Shown here in pieces: positions 1-7,711 of a stretch of DNA of 47,318 bases. The translations under genes and the position numbers were made by a program. The DNA is taken from NCBI GenBank assembly GCA_964645155.1, contig CAZYBG010000017.1, forward strand, positions 1-47,318, read 5' to 3'. The notes beneath the pieces are model-generated. The model searched no databases. It saw only the letters and a program-made list of their open reading frames with translations, and was not told the DNA's origin. How positions within the stretch are numbered: the first letter of the stretch is position 1; every line of letters starts with the position of its first letter. Source of the DNA: CAZYBG01 sp964645155. GTDB taxonomy: Bacteria; Pseudomonadota; Alphaproteobacteria; Rhodobacterales; Rhodobacteraceae.

Positions 1-434
1 TGGGCCGGCAAGTCGAACGGACCGCCGGCGTGGGCAACTGCCGGGCGCGGGCCAGTCGTCTCGGTGCTTTGGTCGCCGCCCTGATCCACTGCGCGAAGGG
101 GGAGCGGCAGGGCTTCCTTCGGCGCCGCTGCACGCTCCGGCGGCAGCCCTGTTGTCGTCGGTGACGCCTGCGCCGACTCCGGCGCGGCCATCGCCGCGAA
201 CGCTGCGGGCGCGGCTGTCGGCAGGTCCGCCAGATGCGCGGGCGCGACCGTCTCGGACGGTGCCGGCCTCCAATCCCGCGGGTCGACCCCCGCGTCCGCG
301 CCGAAGATGCCGGCGAGAATGGCGCCGAAGGCGTCGGACCGGGCATGGGCGCCTGTGGCGCCCGCCCACGCCCCGGCCCGTACTGCCCCTCGGGCATCGA
401 GCGTCACCAGTTCCAAAGCGCCACCGATTTGCAT
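1..434 (-). CDS. FliK-like flagellar hook-length control protein, N-terminal part (cut by left edge)
   Basis: An uninterrupted minus-strand frame runs from an ATG at 434 past the left edge, giving at least 144 residues. It starts MQIGGALELV, has a short hydrophobic stretch FGAILAGIFG near residues 35-45, and then becomes rich in Pro, Ala and Thr without predicted structure. That is the usual look of a FliK N-terminal half, which is the molecular ruler that sets hook length and switches export specificity. It diverges from flgJ across a gap of about 110 bases with a CtrA-like box. The conserved FliK C-terminal domain would lie outside the window, so the name rests on N-terminal character and position only. 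Another Pro/Ala-rich flagellar protein remains possible. Confidence 0.55.
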   Translation of the reverse strand, partial: MQIGGALELVTLDARGAVRAGAWAGATGAHARSDAFGAILAGIFGADAGVDPRDWRPAPSETVAPAHLADLPTAAPAAFAAMAAPESAQASPTTTGLPPERAAAPKEALPLPLRAVDQGGDQSTETTGPRPAVAHAGGPFDLPA

Positions 435-483
435 CCTGCGTCCGCAACCTCGAATATGCAGGGGCAGACTGGCATGCGATGGA

Positions 484-498
484 TTACCGGATCTTTAC
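484..498. promoter_or_regulatory. Possible CtrA box between the fliK-like gene and flgJ
   Basis: The gap reads TTAC-N7-TTAC, which matches six of eight positions of the alphaproteobacterial CtrA site TTAA-N7-TTAA and has the exact seven-base spacing. It sits 50 bases before the flgJ start and could serve both divergent genes. It is weaker than the boxes at fliF, flgE and motB. Confidence 0.35.
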
Positions 499-547
499 TT
501 CCGCCGTTCTATTCGGCCTCCGGTGCCTCGAATTGAATGGATACAGA

Positions 548-835
548 ATGATCTCTCCTGCCGCCGTTGCCGCGCATCCCGCGTTGTCGACCCAAAGGGA
601 GGACGCGCCGCTCCGCCAGGCGGCACGCGAACTGGAGGCGGCCTTCCTGGCCGAAATGCTTCGTGCCGCGGGTGTCGGCCAGCCGCGGGCCTCGTTCGGC
701 GGGGGCGCCGGAGAAGACCAGTTCGCGTCGTTCCTTGCCCGCGCGCAGGCCGACGCCCTTGCCGCACGCGGCGGCATCGGCCTCTCCGAAGCGATCTTCA
801 ACGCCTTGAGGGAGCGTGGTGATGACGATCGTTGA
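548..835 (+). CDS. flgJ: FlgJ, rod-binding domain only
   Basis: This 95-residue protein carries the FlgJ N-terminal rod-binding pattern: an amphipathic helix LRQAARELEAAFLAEMLRAA near residues 22-41, a GGAGEDQFASFLA-type segment, and a closing helix GGIGLSEAIFNAL. It would cap the growing rod in the periplasm. The C-terminal muramidase domain found in enterobacterial FlgJ is absent, as is usual in Alphaproteobacteria. An SLT transglycosylase gene at 15399-16331 could supply that activity. The start at 548 was chosen because everything upstream in the frame is low-complexity and unlike any flagellar protein. The gene overlaps the next one by 14 bases, so the two are probably translationally coupled. 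Confidence 0.85.
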   Translation: MISPAAVAAHPALSTQREDAPLRQAARELEAAFLAEMLRAAGVGQPRASFGGGAGEDQFASFLARAQADALAARGGIGLSEAIFNALRERGDDDR

Positions 836-1172
836 AGACCCCGCCGGCATGCTGCTCGCCCTACTCGAGGCCGAACGGGCGGCCTTGCTGGCCGGCCGCC
901 TCGGCGAGCTTGCGGCGCTTCTCCCGGCGAAGATGGCGGCGCTAGAGGAACTCGAGCGCGAGACCGGGCCGGAGCCGTCGGCCGCCAGACGAATCGCCGT
1001 TGCGGCGCGACGCAACGAACGTCTGCTCGCGGCCGCGCTGCGGGGGGTGGACGCAGCCCGCGAGCGCCTGCAGACGGCGCGGCGCGGCGGCCCGCTGCTC
1101 TCGACCTATACCGCAACCGGACGGGCGGAGTCGTTCGGCGGGGCCGGCCCAGGGGTCGAACGGCGGATCTGA
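822..1172 (+). CDS. FlgN-like export chaperone
   Basis: A 116-residue, almost wholly helical protein with leucine- and alanine-rich heptads (residues about 6-45 and 55-90) and a flexible tail with STYTATGR. FlgN-type chaperones bind the hook-filament junction proteins FlgK and FlgL, both encoded in this window at 26602-29075. The ATG at 822 follows GAGGGAG at a good distance and is preferred over two GTG codons just upstream (816 and 819). Its place between flgJ and flagellin fits. The sequence is short and low in complexity, so the assignment rests on size, helicity, tail motif and position. Confidence 0.6.
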   Translation: MTIVEDPAGMLLALLEAERAALLAGRLGELAALLPAKMAALEELERETGPEPSAARRIAVAARRNERLLAAALRGVDAARERLQTARRGGPLLSTYTATGRAESFGGAGPGVERRI

Positions 1173-1280
1173 AGGCGCGGCAATCGATTCGAATGCCATG
1201 TATCGCCCCTCTGGATGTTCAGAGTTCGTTCAACGGTTCGGCGCGAGGGTCCGTGACAGCATCCGGCGAAGGATGCCGCC

Positions 1281-1296
1281 CGGGCAGGCCTGCCCG
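1281..1296. promoter_or_regulatory. 16-bp perfect palindrome upstream of flagellin
   Basis: CGGGCAGGCCTGCCCG is a perfect 16-bp palindrome about 95 bases before the flagellin start. There is no T-run, so it does not look like a terminator. It may be an operator or form a structure in the leader RNA. A second hairpin with arms CCGCC and GGCGG followed by TTT lies at about 1329-1344. Their roles are unknown. Confidence 0.35.
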
Positions 1297-1310
1297 CCCC
1301 GGGCTCTGGT

Positions 1311-1337
1311 CAAAACGGCCACACCTGCCGCCGAAGG
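1311..1337 (+). promoter_or_regulatory. Possible sigma-28 type flagellin promoter
   Basis: CAAA, a 15-base spacer and GCCGAAGG resemble the flagellar sigma-28 consensus TAAA-N15-GCCGATAA, matching three of four and five of eight positions with exact spacing. It ends about 50 bases before the flagellin start, a sensible place for a late promoter. No fliA gene is present in the window, so this is tentative. Confidence 0.3.
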
Positions 1338-1388
1338 GCGGTTTCCGAAATCCGGCGCAAAGCCGCCAAGGGGACTAAAGGAACCACC

Positions 1389-2873
1389 ATGTCCAGCATT
1401 CTGACGAACACGAGCGCGATGGTCGCGCTGCAGACCCTCAAGGGCATCAACTCGAACCTGTCCAAGACGCAGGACGAGATCTCGACGGGCAAGTCGATCG
1501 CGACCGCGCGCGACAATGCCGCCGTCTGGGCCATCTCCAAGGTCATGGAGTCCGACGTGAAGGGCTTCAAGGCAATCTCCGACAGCCTTTCGCTCGGCCA
1601 GTCGACCGTAACCGTTGCGCGGAACGCCTCGGAGACCGTTGCCGACCTCCTGACCGACATCAAAGGCAAGGTCGTGGCCGCCCAGGAGGCCAACGTCGAC
1701 CGCACGAAGATCCAGGCCGACATCTCGGCGCTGCGCGACCAGATCAACGCGGTGGTCGGCGCGGCGCAGTTCAACGGACTGAACCTCGTGTCGGGGTCCG
1801 AAGACGTGAACATCCTGTCGTCGCTCGACCGCAGCGGCTCGGGCGCGGTTACCGCGAGCAACATCACCATCGCGCGGAAGGACCTTACCACCAGCGCAGG
1901 CACCCTCGGCACCGGCACGTCCCTTGCTGCCAATGCCACACTCTCGGCAGCGGCGGCGACGAACACAGGGAACACCGCGACGATCACGCTGGCGGCTGAT
2001 GCCGATGTCAGCGCCGATGCCTTCGAGATCAGCGTCGGCGGCGCGACGGTGTCATTCGCGGCCGGCCAGCTCAGCGGGGACCAGGACGCCGCGGCGGCGG
2101 CGATCTCGGGTGCCATCAACGCGCTCGGGCTGGTCGGCGTCACGGCGGCAGCCTCGGGCGGGGCGATCACGCTCACCTCGACCCGCGCGTTCGAGGATGT
2201 GGCCCTCAGCGGCACGAAGAACGGTGGCGCGACCGGCATCACCTTGTCCGCCGCCTCCATCGCCGAGCGCGCCGAGAGCCTGACATTCTCCGGCTCGGCG
2301 GCGGTGAACGAAGGTGACGGCTACCAGGTCACGGTCGGGGGCACGGCCTTCACCTACGTCGCCGGCAAGGGCGAGAGCTTCGAGGATGTCGCCCGGGGCC
2401 TGAAGGCTGCGGTTGACGGAGGCAACGTGTCGGGCGTCAGCACCCGCGTCGAACAGGACGGCTCTGGCCAATGGCAGCTGAAGATCGACAACGATTCGGC
2501 CACGAGCCTGGCGCTCTCGCGGGCCGGCGCAGCGGGCGGCACCGCTTCCGGCGGGCTATTCGGTCTTGGTGGTATCGACGTGACCACCGACGCCGGCGCA
2601 TCCGCCGCGCTCGGCAACATCGAGACGCTGATCAGCACCGCGATCGACGCGGCCTCGTCGTTCGGTTCGGCGCAGGGTCGGATCGACAACCAGACCCGCT
2701 TCATCGGGGCTCTGACCGACTCGCTCAAGGCCGGCATCGGCACCCTGGTCGACGCCGACATGGAGGAGGCGTCCGCGCGGCTTCAGGCGCTGCAGGTCCA
2801 GCAGCAGCTTGGCGTGCAGTCGCTCTCGATCGCCAACCAGCAACCGCAGTCGATCCTGGCGCTGTTCCGCTAA
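1389..2873 (+). CDS. fliC: Flagellin
   Basis: A 494-residue flagellin. The N-terminal D0/D1 region (about 1-140) includes MSSILTNTSAMVALQTLKGI and FNGLNLVSG, and the C-terminal D1/D0 region (about 410-494) ends SLSIANQQPQSILALFR, typical of Rhodobacterales. These parts pack into the filament core and the middle forms the exposed surface. The middle appears to contain two related beta-rich modules, near residues 210-285 and 300-370. Each begins with a (V/T)VGG-T-(V/F)-AG pattern and continues with a helix carrying alternating Ala and Ile. The start follows AAAGGAACC. FlaF and FlbT, its secretion and expression partners, follow directly after a strong terminator. Confidence 0.96.
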   Translation: MSSILTNTSAMVALQTLKGINSNLSKTQDEISTGKSIATARDNAAVWAISKVMESDVKGFKAISDSLSLGQSTVTVARNASETVADLLTDIKGKVVAAQEANVDRTKIQADISALRDQINAVVGAAQFNGLNLVSGSEDVNILSSLDRSGSGAVTASNITIARKDLTTSAGTLGTGTSLAANATLSAAAATNTGNTATITLAADADVSADAFEISVGGATVSFAAGQLSGDQDAAAAAISGAINALGLVGVTAAASGGAITLTSTRAFEDVALSGTKNGGATGITLSAASIAERAESLTFSGSAAVNEGDGYQVTVGGTAFTYVAGKGESFEDVARGLKAAVDGGNVSGVSTRVEQDGSGQWQLKIDNDSATSLALSRAGAAGGTASGGLFGLGGIDVTTDAGASAALGNIETLISTAIDAASSFGSAQGRIDNQTRFIGALTDSLKAGIGTLVDADMEEASARLQALQVQQQLGVQSLSIANQQPQSILALFR

Positions 2874-2883
2874 GCGACGATAT

Positions 2884-2912
2884 CCGGGGCGCCGCCACGG
2901 CGCCCCGGGTTT
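2884..2912 (+). terminator. Intrinsic terminator after flagellin
   Basis: A perfect 10-bp stem (arms CCGGGGCGCC and GGCGCCCCGG, loop GCCAC) begins 10 bases after the flagellin stop and ends in GTTT. It would separate highly expressed flagellin mRNA from the flaF-flbT genes and may also protect the flagellin message 3' end. Confidence 0.75.
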
Positions 2913-2966
2913 CCGACCGGCCGAAGCGCCGGACGCTCTTGACCCCCGCTCCGAAGGAGACCCGTC

Positions 2967-3347
2967 TTGACCCCAATCGAACTGGCTCGAACGGCCTACG
3001 CCGCGCCGGCCGCCCCGCTCCGTTCCCCGCGCTCGGCGGAGTACGAGCTTTTCGCGCGTGTCACGCGGCGCCTGCGCGAGGCGATCGCCGCCACCGAAGC
3101 CAGTGCGGCGATCGCACCGATGGTGCGCGCCCTCCACGACAATCTTGAACTCTGGACGACCCTCGCCGTAGATGTCGCCGATGACGGGAACGGCCTTCCG
3201 CGCGACCTGCGCGCCCGGCTCTTCTACCTTGCCGAATTCACCCGCATCCACACCGGCCGCGTCCGGGCGGGAACTGCATCGGCCGGGGTCCTGGTCGACA
3301 TCAACACGGCCGTCATGCGCGGGCTTGCCGCACGGGGAGAGGGGTGA
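2967..3347 (+). CDS. flaF: FlaF, flagellin assembly and secretion factor
   Basis: A 126-residue FlaF homologue. FlaF is an alphaproteobacterial cytoplasmic protein needed for flagellin secretion and works with FlbT. The family signature is seen around residues 50-95: an LELWTTLA segment, a VADDGNGLP loop, and LRARLFYLAEFT followed by a histidine-containing helix. The length is normal. The start is a TTG at 2967, preceded by AAGGAGA at six bases, and this gives the family's usual N-terminus. Its TGA overlaps the ATG of flbT (TGATG), so flaF and flbT are translationally coupled. Confidence 0.92.
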   Translation: MTPIELARTAYAAPAAPLRSPRSAEYELFARVTRRLREAIAATEASAAIAPMVRALHDNLELWTTLAVDVADDGNGLPRDLRARLFYLAEFTRIHTGRVRAGTASAGVLVDINTAVMRGLAARGEG

Positions 3348-3751
3348 TGGCCGGCCTTGTGCTGAAGCTCGGGCCGGAAGAGCGCGTGCTGATCAACGGT
3401 GCGGTGATCGAGAACGGCGACCGGCGGTGCCGGCTGTCGATCCTGACACCAGGCGCAAACATCCTGCGCCTCCGCGACGCGATCCACCCGGGCGAGGTGA
3501 ACACCCCCGTCCGCCGCGTCTGCTACATCGCGCAGCTCATCCTCTCGGGCGATGCCGATCCCGACGAGGCACGCCATCAATTGCTCCGCGGCATCGAGCA
3601 GCTCTCGCAGGTGCTGACCGACACCGATAGCCGGACGCATCTCTCGGCAGCGACCGAGGCGGTGATCAGACGGCAGCCATACCAAGCGCTGAAAGCGCTG
3701 CGTTGTCTCCTGCCGCGCGAGGAGCGTCTTCTCGCGGCAGCGACACGATGA
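3347..3751 (+). CDS. flbT: FlbT, flagellin post-transcriptional regulator
   Basis: A 134-residue FlbT homologue. In Caulobacter FlbT binds the 5' leader of flagellin mRNA and limits translation until the hook is complete. The protein begins MAGLVLKLGPEERVLINGAV and has the family segment ending in a LRLRDAIHP-type strand, followed by a helical second half with YIAQLIL and YQALKALR. The start ATG at 3347 overlaps the flaF stop. An in-frame GTG three bases earlier is less likely. The leader of the flagellin gene at 1173-1388 contains hairpins that could be its target, but this is inference. Confidence 0.9.
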   Translation: MAGLVLKLGPEERVLINGAVIENGDRRCRLSILTPGANILRLRDAIHPGEVNTPVRRVCYIAQLILSGDADPDEARHQLLRGIEQLSQVLTDTDSRTHLSAATEAVIRRQPYQALKALRCLLPREERLLAAATR

Positions 3752-4563
3752 GCTTCCAGCCGGTCCTTCCGGTCGGCGGCTATGCCGGATGGCGGTTTCT
3801 GCAGCGGACCGCCGACAGCCAGCGTGAACTTCTGTCGGCCGCGCCCGCGGCCCAGCGCGAGACAGCCGCCTTCCGGGCGCGGATCGGAACCGTAACCTCG
3901 GCCGAGCAGCTGGTGGCAGACCGGGCACTCCTCAGGGTCGCGCTCGGGGCCTTCGGGCTCGGGGACGATCTGAACAACCGCGCCTTCGTGCGCAAGGTCT
4001 TGGAAAGCGCCACAGCCGACAGCTCCGCCCTCGCCAATAGGCTGGCCGACAAACGCTATCTGGACCTCGCCCGCGCTTTCGGCTTCGGCGACCCCGGGGG
4101 GCCTCTGACCCGCCGCGCCGGCTTTGCCGAAAGGATCGTCGGCGCCTACGAGACACGGAACTTCGAGAGCGCCGTGGGCGAGAAGGATCAGTCGATGCGA
4201 CTGGCACTCACCGCCGCGCGCGAGCTCGAAGGTCTTTCGTCACGGCGAACAACGCCGGATGGTCTGTGGTTCTCTGTCATGGGCAACCCGCCGCTTCGCC
4301 AAGTCTTCGAGACCGCGCTCGGCCTGCCTGCGAGTTTCGGCGCGCTCGATATCGACCGGCAGCTCACCGTCCTCCGCACGAAGTCGGAACGCGCCCTCGG
4401 CAGCGGCGAGATCGCCGGCTTCAGCGAACCTGCCCGGCGCGAGGATCTCATCCGCCTCTTTCTCATGCGATCGGGCCAGCAAAGCGCTCCGGCGACGTCC
4501 GGCGCCAGCGCGGCGCTCACGCTGCTACAGGCGACCGGCTCGGGACGCATCCGCCTGGCCTGA
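3748..4563 (+). CDS. DUF1217 family flagellar protein
   Basis: A 271-residue protein of the DUF1217 family, found in alphaproteobacterial flagellar clusters and of uncertain function. Recognisable features are the early GYAGWRFLQRT segment (about residues 11-21), the LLRVALGAFGLGDDLNNRAFVRKVLES block (about 68-94, only partly quoted here), an LADKRYLDLARAFGFGD stretch, and a late LRQVFETALGLP helix. No signal peptide is seen. It overlaps flbT by four bases (ATGA), ending the flagellin-accessory run. The 275 bases between its stop and the end of convergent fliI contain no gene I can support. Confidence 0.8.
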   Translation: MSFQPVLPVGGYAGWRFLQRTADSQRELLSAAPAAQRETAAFRARIGTVTSAEQLVADRALLRVALGAFGLGDDLNNRAFVRKVLESATADSSALANRLADKRYLDLARAFGFGDPGGPLTRRAGFAERIVGAYETRNFESAVGEKDQSMRLALTAARELEGLSSRRTTPDGLWFSVMGNPPLRQVFETALGLPASFGALDIDRQLTVLRTKSERALGSGEIAGFSEPARREDLIRLFLMRSGQQSAPATSGASAALTLLQATGSGRIRLA

Positions 4564-4838
4564 CCGGCCACCGAATTGCAACAGCAACTCCGGCCCTGCC
4601 GGATGTCCGTAGCGGCCTCCCTGCGGCCTCGGGCCGCCCCCGGGCAGGGGTGCAGGTGCGGCAGGCCGGCTCCTAAGACAAAACCACCTCGCAGGCCCGG
4701 TGGATGCTCGATGCCCCGGTGCATTCTGCCGGACCAGCGATGCCGGCGACTCTCGGGTCCGCGACTCCGCAAGTTCCATGACCCGCGTACCGGCTGCCGT
4801 CCAGGAATACGCCGTCGCCGACCAGCGCAGGCCGCGGT

Positions 4839-6239
4839 TCAGCCTTGATCCAGGGTGAATTCCTGCGGGGCGCCCGGCGCTGCTGCGTCCGGCATGGCGG
4901 ATGCGGACCCCGGCCCCCTCGCCGGCGGCCTGCGCGACAGGCAACCTGCAAGTGCGGTGAAGCTCGCCGCGATGTCAGCCGACGGCTCGGCCACGAAACT
5001 GTCGAGCGCCGGCCAGAGCCGGATCGCCTCGTCGATCGCCGGATCGGAGCCCGCGGCATAGAGACCGGCCTGGATCATCGTCGCCGAGCGGTCGTAGGTC
5101 GCCAGGACCCGGCGTGCGGCGGTGATCAGACCGTTCTCTTCGGCCGAAGCGGCGTCCGGAAGGCTGCGCGAGACCGACCGTAGCACGTCTACCGCCGGGA
5201 ACCGGCCGCGCTCGGCGATCGCGCGATCAAGCACGACATGCCCGTCGAGGACGCCGCGCAGGATGTCGGCGACCGGCTCCTCCATGTCGGACCCTGCAAC
5301 CAGGACGGAGAAGAGGGCGGTGATGTCGCCTGCGTCGCCCGAGCCCGTTCCGGCGCGTTCGGCCAGCGCCATGATCTGGGGGGCGAGCGAGGGCGGATAG
5401 CCGCCGAGCGCAGCGCCTTCCCCCGCAGCCAGCGCGATCTCGCGGTGGGCTTCGGCGAACCGGGTGACCGAGTCCATCACGAAGAGAACACTCGCGCCTC
5501 CGTCCCGGAAATGCTCGGCCACCGTCATCGCCGCGAGCGCGGCCCGCCTGCGCTCCAGCGGCGAGCGATCGGAGGTCGCGGCCACGACGACGGATCTGGC
5601 CATGCCCTCCGGGCCAAGAACGCGCTCCACGAACTCCCTGACCTCGCGCCCGCGCTCGCCGACCAGTGCCACGACGGCGACATCGGCCTCGATCTCGCGC
5701 GTGAGCGCGCCGATCAGCGTCGACTTCCCGACGCCGGAACCGGCGAAGAGGCCGATCCGCTGCCCGCCGACGATCGGCAGCAGGGTATCGAACACCGCAA
5801 GGCCCGTCGCGAGCCGCGCCCCCAGGGGCCGGCGCACCGAGGGTGGCGGCGGTGCGGCGCGAAGCGGCCGCGGCCTTCCCCGCAGGAGCGGCCGACCATC
5901 GAGCGGCCGGCCGAGGGAATCGACCACGCGGCCGATCCAGCCCGCATGCGGCGCGATCACGGCCGGCCCGTCGAGTTCGGCCGCATCGCCGATCTGCACC
6001 CCTTCGACCGGTCCGTCAGGAAGCAGCAGGGCATGGGCCGGCTCGAGCGCGATGATCTCGCCCCCGATCGTTTCACCAGAGCGCCGCGTCAGGCGGACCA
6101 GATCGCCGAGGGCGGCCTGCCGCTCGAGCCCGATCACGCGGATGCCGCTCGTCCCGATCGCGGCGACGCGGCCGATGACGCGCAGGCCGGCAAGCCCGCC
6201 GATCTCGGACACGAGTTCCTCGAAACCGGATCCCGCCAC
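4839..6239 (-). CDS. fliI: FliI, flagellum-specific ATPase
   Basis: A 466-residue F1-beta-like ATPase that energises unloading of substrate-chaperone complexes at the flagellar export gate. The Walker A motif GSGVGKST lies near residues 167-174. The ALVGERGREVREFVE segment, the Walker B strand SVLFVMDSVTRFAEA, and a GGYPPSLAP loop follow in the expected order. The GTG at 6239 was chosen as start because AGGGGAGGG lies just upstream. An ATG ten codons earlier would place the ribosome-binding site inside the coding region. It is transcribed divergently from flgB and convergently with the DUF1217 gene. fliH, its usual regulator, lies at 23435. Confidence 0.95.
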   Translation of the reverse strand: MAGSGFEELVSEIGGLAGLRVIGRVAAIGTSGIRVIGLERQAALGDLVRLTRRSGETIGGEIIALEPAHALLLPDGPVEGVQIGDAAELDGPAVIAPHAGWIGRVVDSLGRPLDGRPLLRGRPRPLRAAPPPPSVRRPLGARLATGLAVFDTLLPIVGGQRIGLFAGSGVGKSTLIGALTREIEADVAVVALVGERGREVREFVERVLGPEGMARSVVVAATSDRSPLERRRAALAAMTVAEHFRDGGASVLFVMDSVTRFAEAHREIALAAGEGAALGGYPPSLAPQIMALAERAGTGSGDAGDITALFSVLVAGSDMEEPVADILRGVLDGHVVLDRAIAERGRFPAVDVLRSVSRSLPDAASAEENGLITAARRVLATYDRSATMIQAGLYAAGSDPAIDEAIRLWPALDSFVAEPSADIAASFTALAGCLSRRPPARGPGSASAMPDAAAPGAPQEFTLDQG

Positions 6240-6269
6240 TTGATCCCTCCCCTGCGCCTTCTGCCGCAC

Positions 6270-6284
6270 TCAACCGTTTCTAAA
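6270..6284. promoter_or_regulatory. Weak CtrA-like box between fliI and flgB
   Basis: TCAA-N7-TAAA matches six of eight positions of TTAA-N7-TTAA. It lies midway between divergent fliI and flgB, where a shared control region is expected. A separate CTTAAGG half-site lies at 6294-6300. Confidence 0.3.
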
Positions 6285-6333
6285 CGAATCGGTCTTAAGG
6301 CTTGGTTGCAGACGACCCCCCGGGAGAAGCCCG

Positions 6334-6729
6334 ATGTTCGACAATATCGAGATCTTTGCGCAAGCCAGGGCGATGGCCGCCCATGCGGGGGCGCGGCAAT
6401 CCCTGCTCGCAGCGAACATCGCGAACGCCGACACCCCCGGCTACAAGCCCGTCGACCTCGCCGCTTTCGGTGAAAGCTACCGGACTCTTGCCAGCGCCCC
6501 GGAGCTGCGTGCGACCCGCCCGGCCCATCTCGGCGGCGCGGAGGCCACCTTGCGGGCCGCGGGCCTGCCGAGCCCCGTCGTCGGCGCCACCTCGCCCAAC
6601 GGCAACGGCGTCTCGATCGAAGCCGAGATGGTCAAGGCCGCCGAGGTCCGCGCCCAGCACGATCTGGCGCTGTCGATCTACCAGAGCGCGCTCGGCATCC
6701 TGCGCTCGAGCGCCGGCCGCGGCCGCTAG
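6334..6729 (+). CDS. flgB: FlgB, proximal rod protein
   Basis: A 131-residue proximal rod subunit. The N-terminal helix is followed by the rod/hook family motif LLAANIANADTPGYKP at about residues 29-44, and the C-terminal helix contains the ALSIYQSALGILRS pattern needed to pack in the axial structure. It is exported by the flagellar type III system into the periplasmic rod. It opens a plus-strand run of rod genes (flgB, flgC, fliE) with short gaps of 17 and 12 bases. Confidence 0.94.
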   Translation: MFDNIEIFAQARAMAAHAGARQSLLAANIANADTPGYKPVDLAAFGESYRTLASAPELRATRPAHLGGAEATLRAAGLPSPVVGATSPNGNGVSIEAEMVKAAEVRAQHDLALSIYQSALGILRSSAGRGR

Positions 6730-6746
6730 GACACGAGGCAAAAGCC

Positions 6747-7139
6747 ATGAGCGACCTTGCCCGGACCCTCGGACTTTCCGCCAGCGGGATGCAGGCCCAG
6801 GCGGCCCGCCTCCGCCATGTCTCCGAGAACATCGCGAACATCGATACGCCGGGCTACCAGCGCAAGCTCGTCAGCTTCGGCACGACGCTCGAAGCCGGTC
6901 GTCCGACCGGCGGGGTCGAGACCGGCCCGGTCCGGCTCGACCCGCGCGCCCTGCCGCGCATCTACGACCCCGGCCACCCGCTGGCGGACGAAACCGGCCA
7001 CTATGACGGCTCGAATGTCGATCTGGTGGTCGAGATCGCTGACGCGCGCGAAGCGCAGCGCAGCTACGAGGCGAACCTCCGGATGTTCGATCAGGCCCGG
7101 CAGATGCAGTCGGCGCTGGTCGAGCTTCTCAGGCGATAG
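6747..7139 (+). CDS. flgC: FlgC, proximal rod protein
   Basis: A 130-residue rod subunit. ASGMQAQAARLRHVSENIANIDTPGYQ (about residues 12-38, split by the rod motif NIANIDTPGY) and the C-terminal YEANLRMFDQARQMQSALVELL-type helix identify FlgC. The segment YDGSNVDLVVEIADAREAQRSY near residue 85-105 is a family hallmark. It assembles with FlgB and FliE on the MS ring. The neighbours on both sides are rod genes in the canonical order. Confidence 0.95.
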   Translation: MSDLARTLGLSASGMQAQAARLRHVSENIANIDTPGYQRKLVSFGTTLEAGRPTGGVETGPVRLDPRALPRIYDPGHPLADETGHYDGSNVDLVVEIADAREAQRSYEANLRMFDQARQMQSALVELLRR

Positions 7140-7151
7140 GGGAACACCAGA

Positions 7152-7442
7152 ATGGACGTGAGATCCTCTGCCGCCGGCCAGCTCTACCTCCAGGCGCGGC
7201 CGGCAACCCAGGCCGCGCCGCAGCCGTCGAGTGGTGGCGAGGCCTTCGCGCGCGCCGCGCGCGACTTCGCCGACACCCTGCGCCACGGCGAAGACACGGC
7301 TCAGGCCGCGATGACGGGCGATGCCGACCCCTATGCTCTGGTACAGGCCCTCGCCGCGACCGAGCTTGCGGTCGAGACCGCCGTGACGGTGCGCGACAAG
7401 GTCGTCGAAGCCTACCAGGAAATCCTCAGGATGCCGGTCTGA
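7152..7442 (+). CDS. fliE: FliE, MS-ring/rod junction protein
   Basis: A 96-residue FliE, the first exported axial protein, which joins the MS ring to the rod. The C-terminal half has the typical ATELAVETAVTVRDKVVEAYQEILRMPV pattern (residues about 69-96), with the conserved helix VRDKVVEAYQEILRM. The stop codon shares bases with the start of fliQ (TGATGG at 7440-7445), so the two are translationally coupled. Confidence 0.94.
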   Translation: MDVRSSAAGQLYLQARPATQAAPQPSSGGEAFARAARDFADTLRHGEDTAQAAMTGDADPYALVQALAATELAVETAVTVRDKVVEAYQEILRMPV

Positions 7443-7708
7443 TGGACGAGATCGTCTTCTACGACACGCTGCGCCAGGGTCTCTGGGTCTCCGCGATCGT
7501 CTCGGCGCCGCTCCTCGCGGTCGCGCTGGTGGCGGGCCTCGTCATCGGCCTGCTGCAGGCCCTCACCTCGATCCAGGAGATGACGCTCACCTTCGTGCCG
7601 AAGCTCGCGGCGATGCTGGCCGTGTTCTGGCTGTCGATGGGCTTCATGACCGAGACGCTGACCGGGTTCTTCACCGACCAGATCATTCCCATGGCCGCGG
7701 GAGGCTGA
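7442..7708 (+). CDS. fliQ: FliQ, export gate membrane protein
   Basis: An 88-residue inner-membrane protein with two hydrophobic helices (about residues 15-38 and 52-75) and the conserved linker LLQALTSIQEMTLTFVPK. FliQ packs around FliP and FliR in the helical export gate. FliP is encoded at 24335 and FliR at 12549, so the gate genes are split among three transcription units. Length and topology are normal. Confidence 0.95.
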   Translation: MDEIVFYDTLRQGLWVSAIVSAPLLAVALVAGLVIGLLQALTSIQEMTLTFVPKLAAMLAVFWLSMGFMTETLTGFFTDQIIPMAAGG

Positions 7709-7711
7709 ACT

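Noticed and set aside
4564..4838. Possible small minus-strand gene after fliI
   Set aside because: Frames exist but have no ribosome-binding site, no motif and poor codon pattern.
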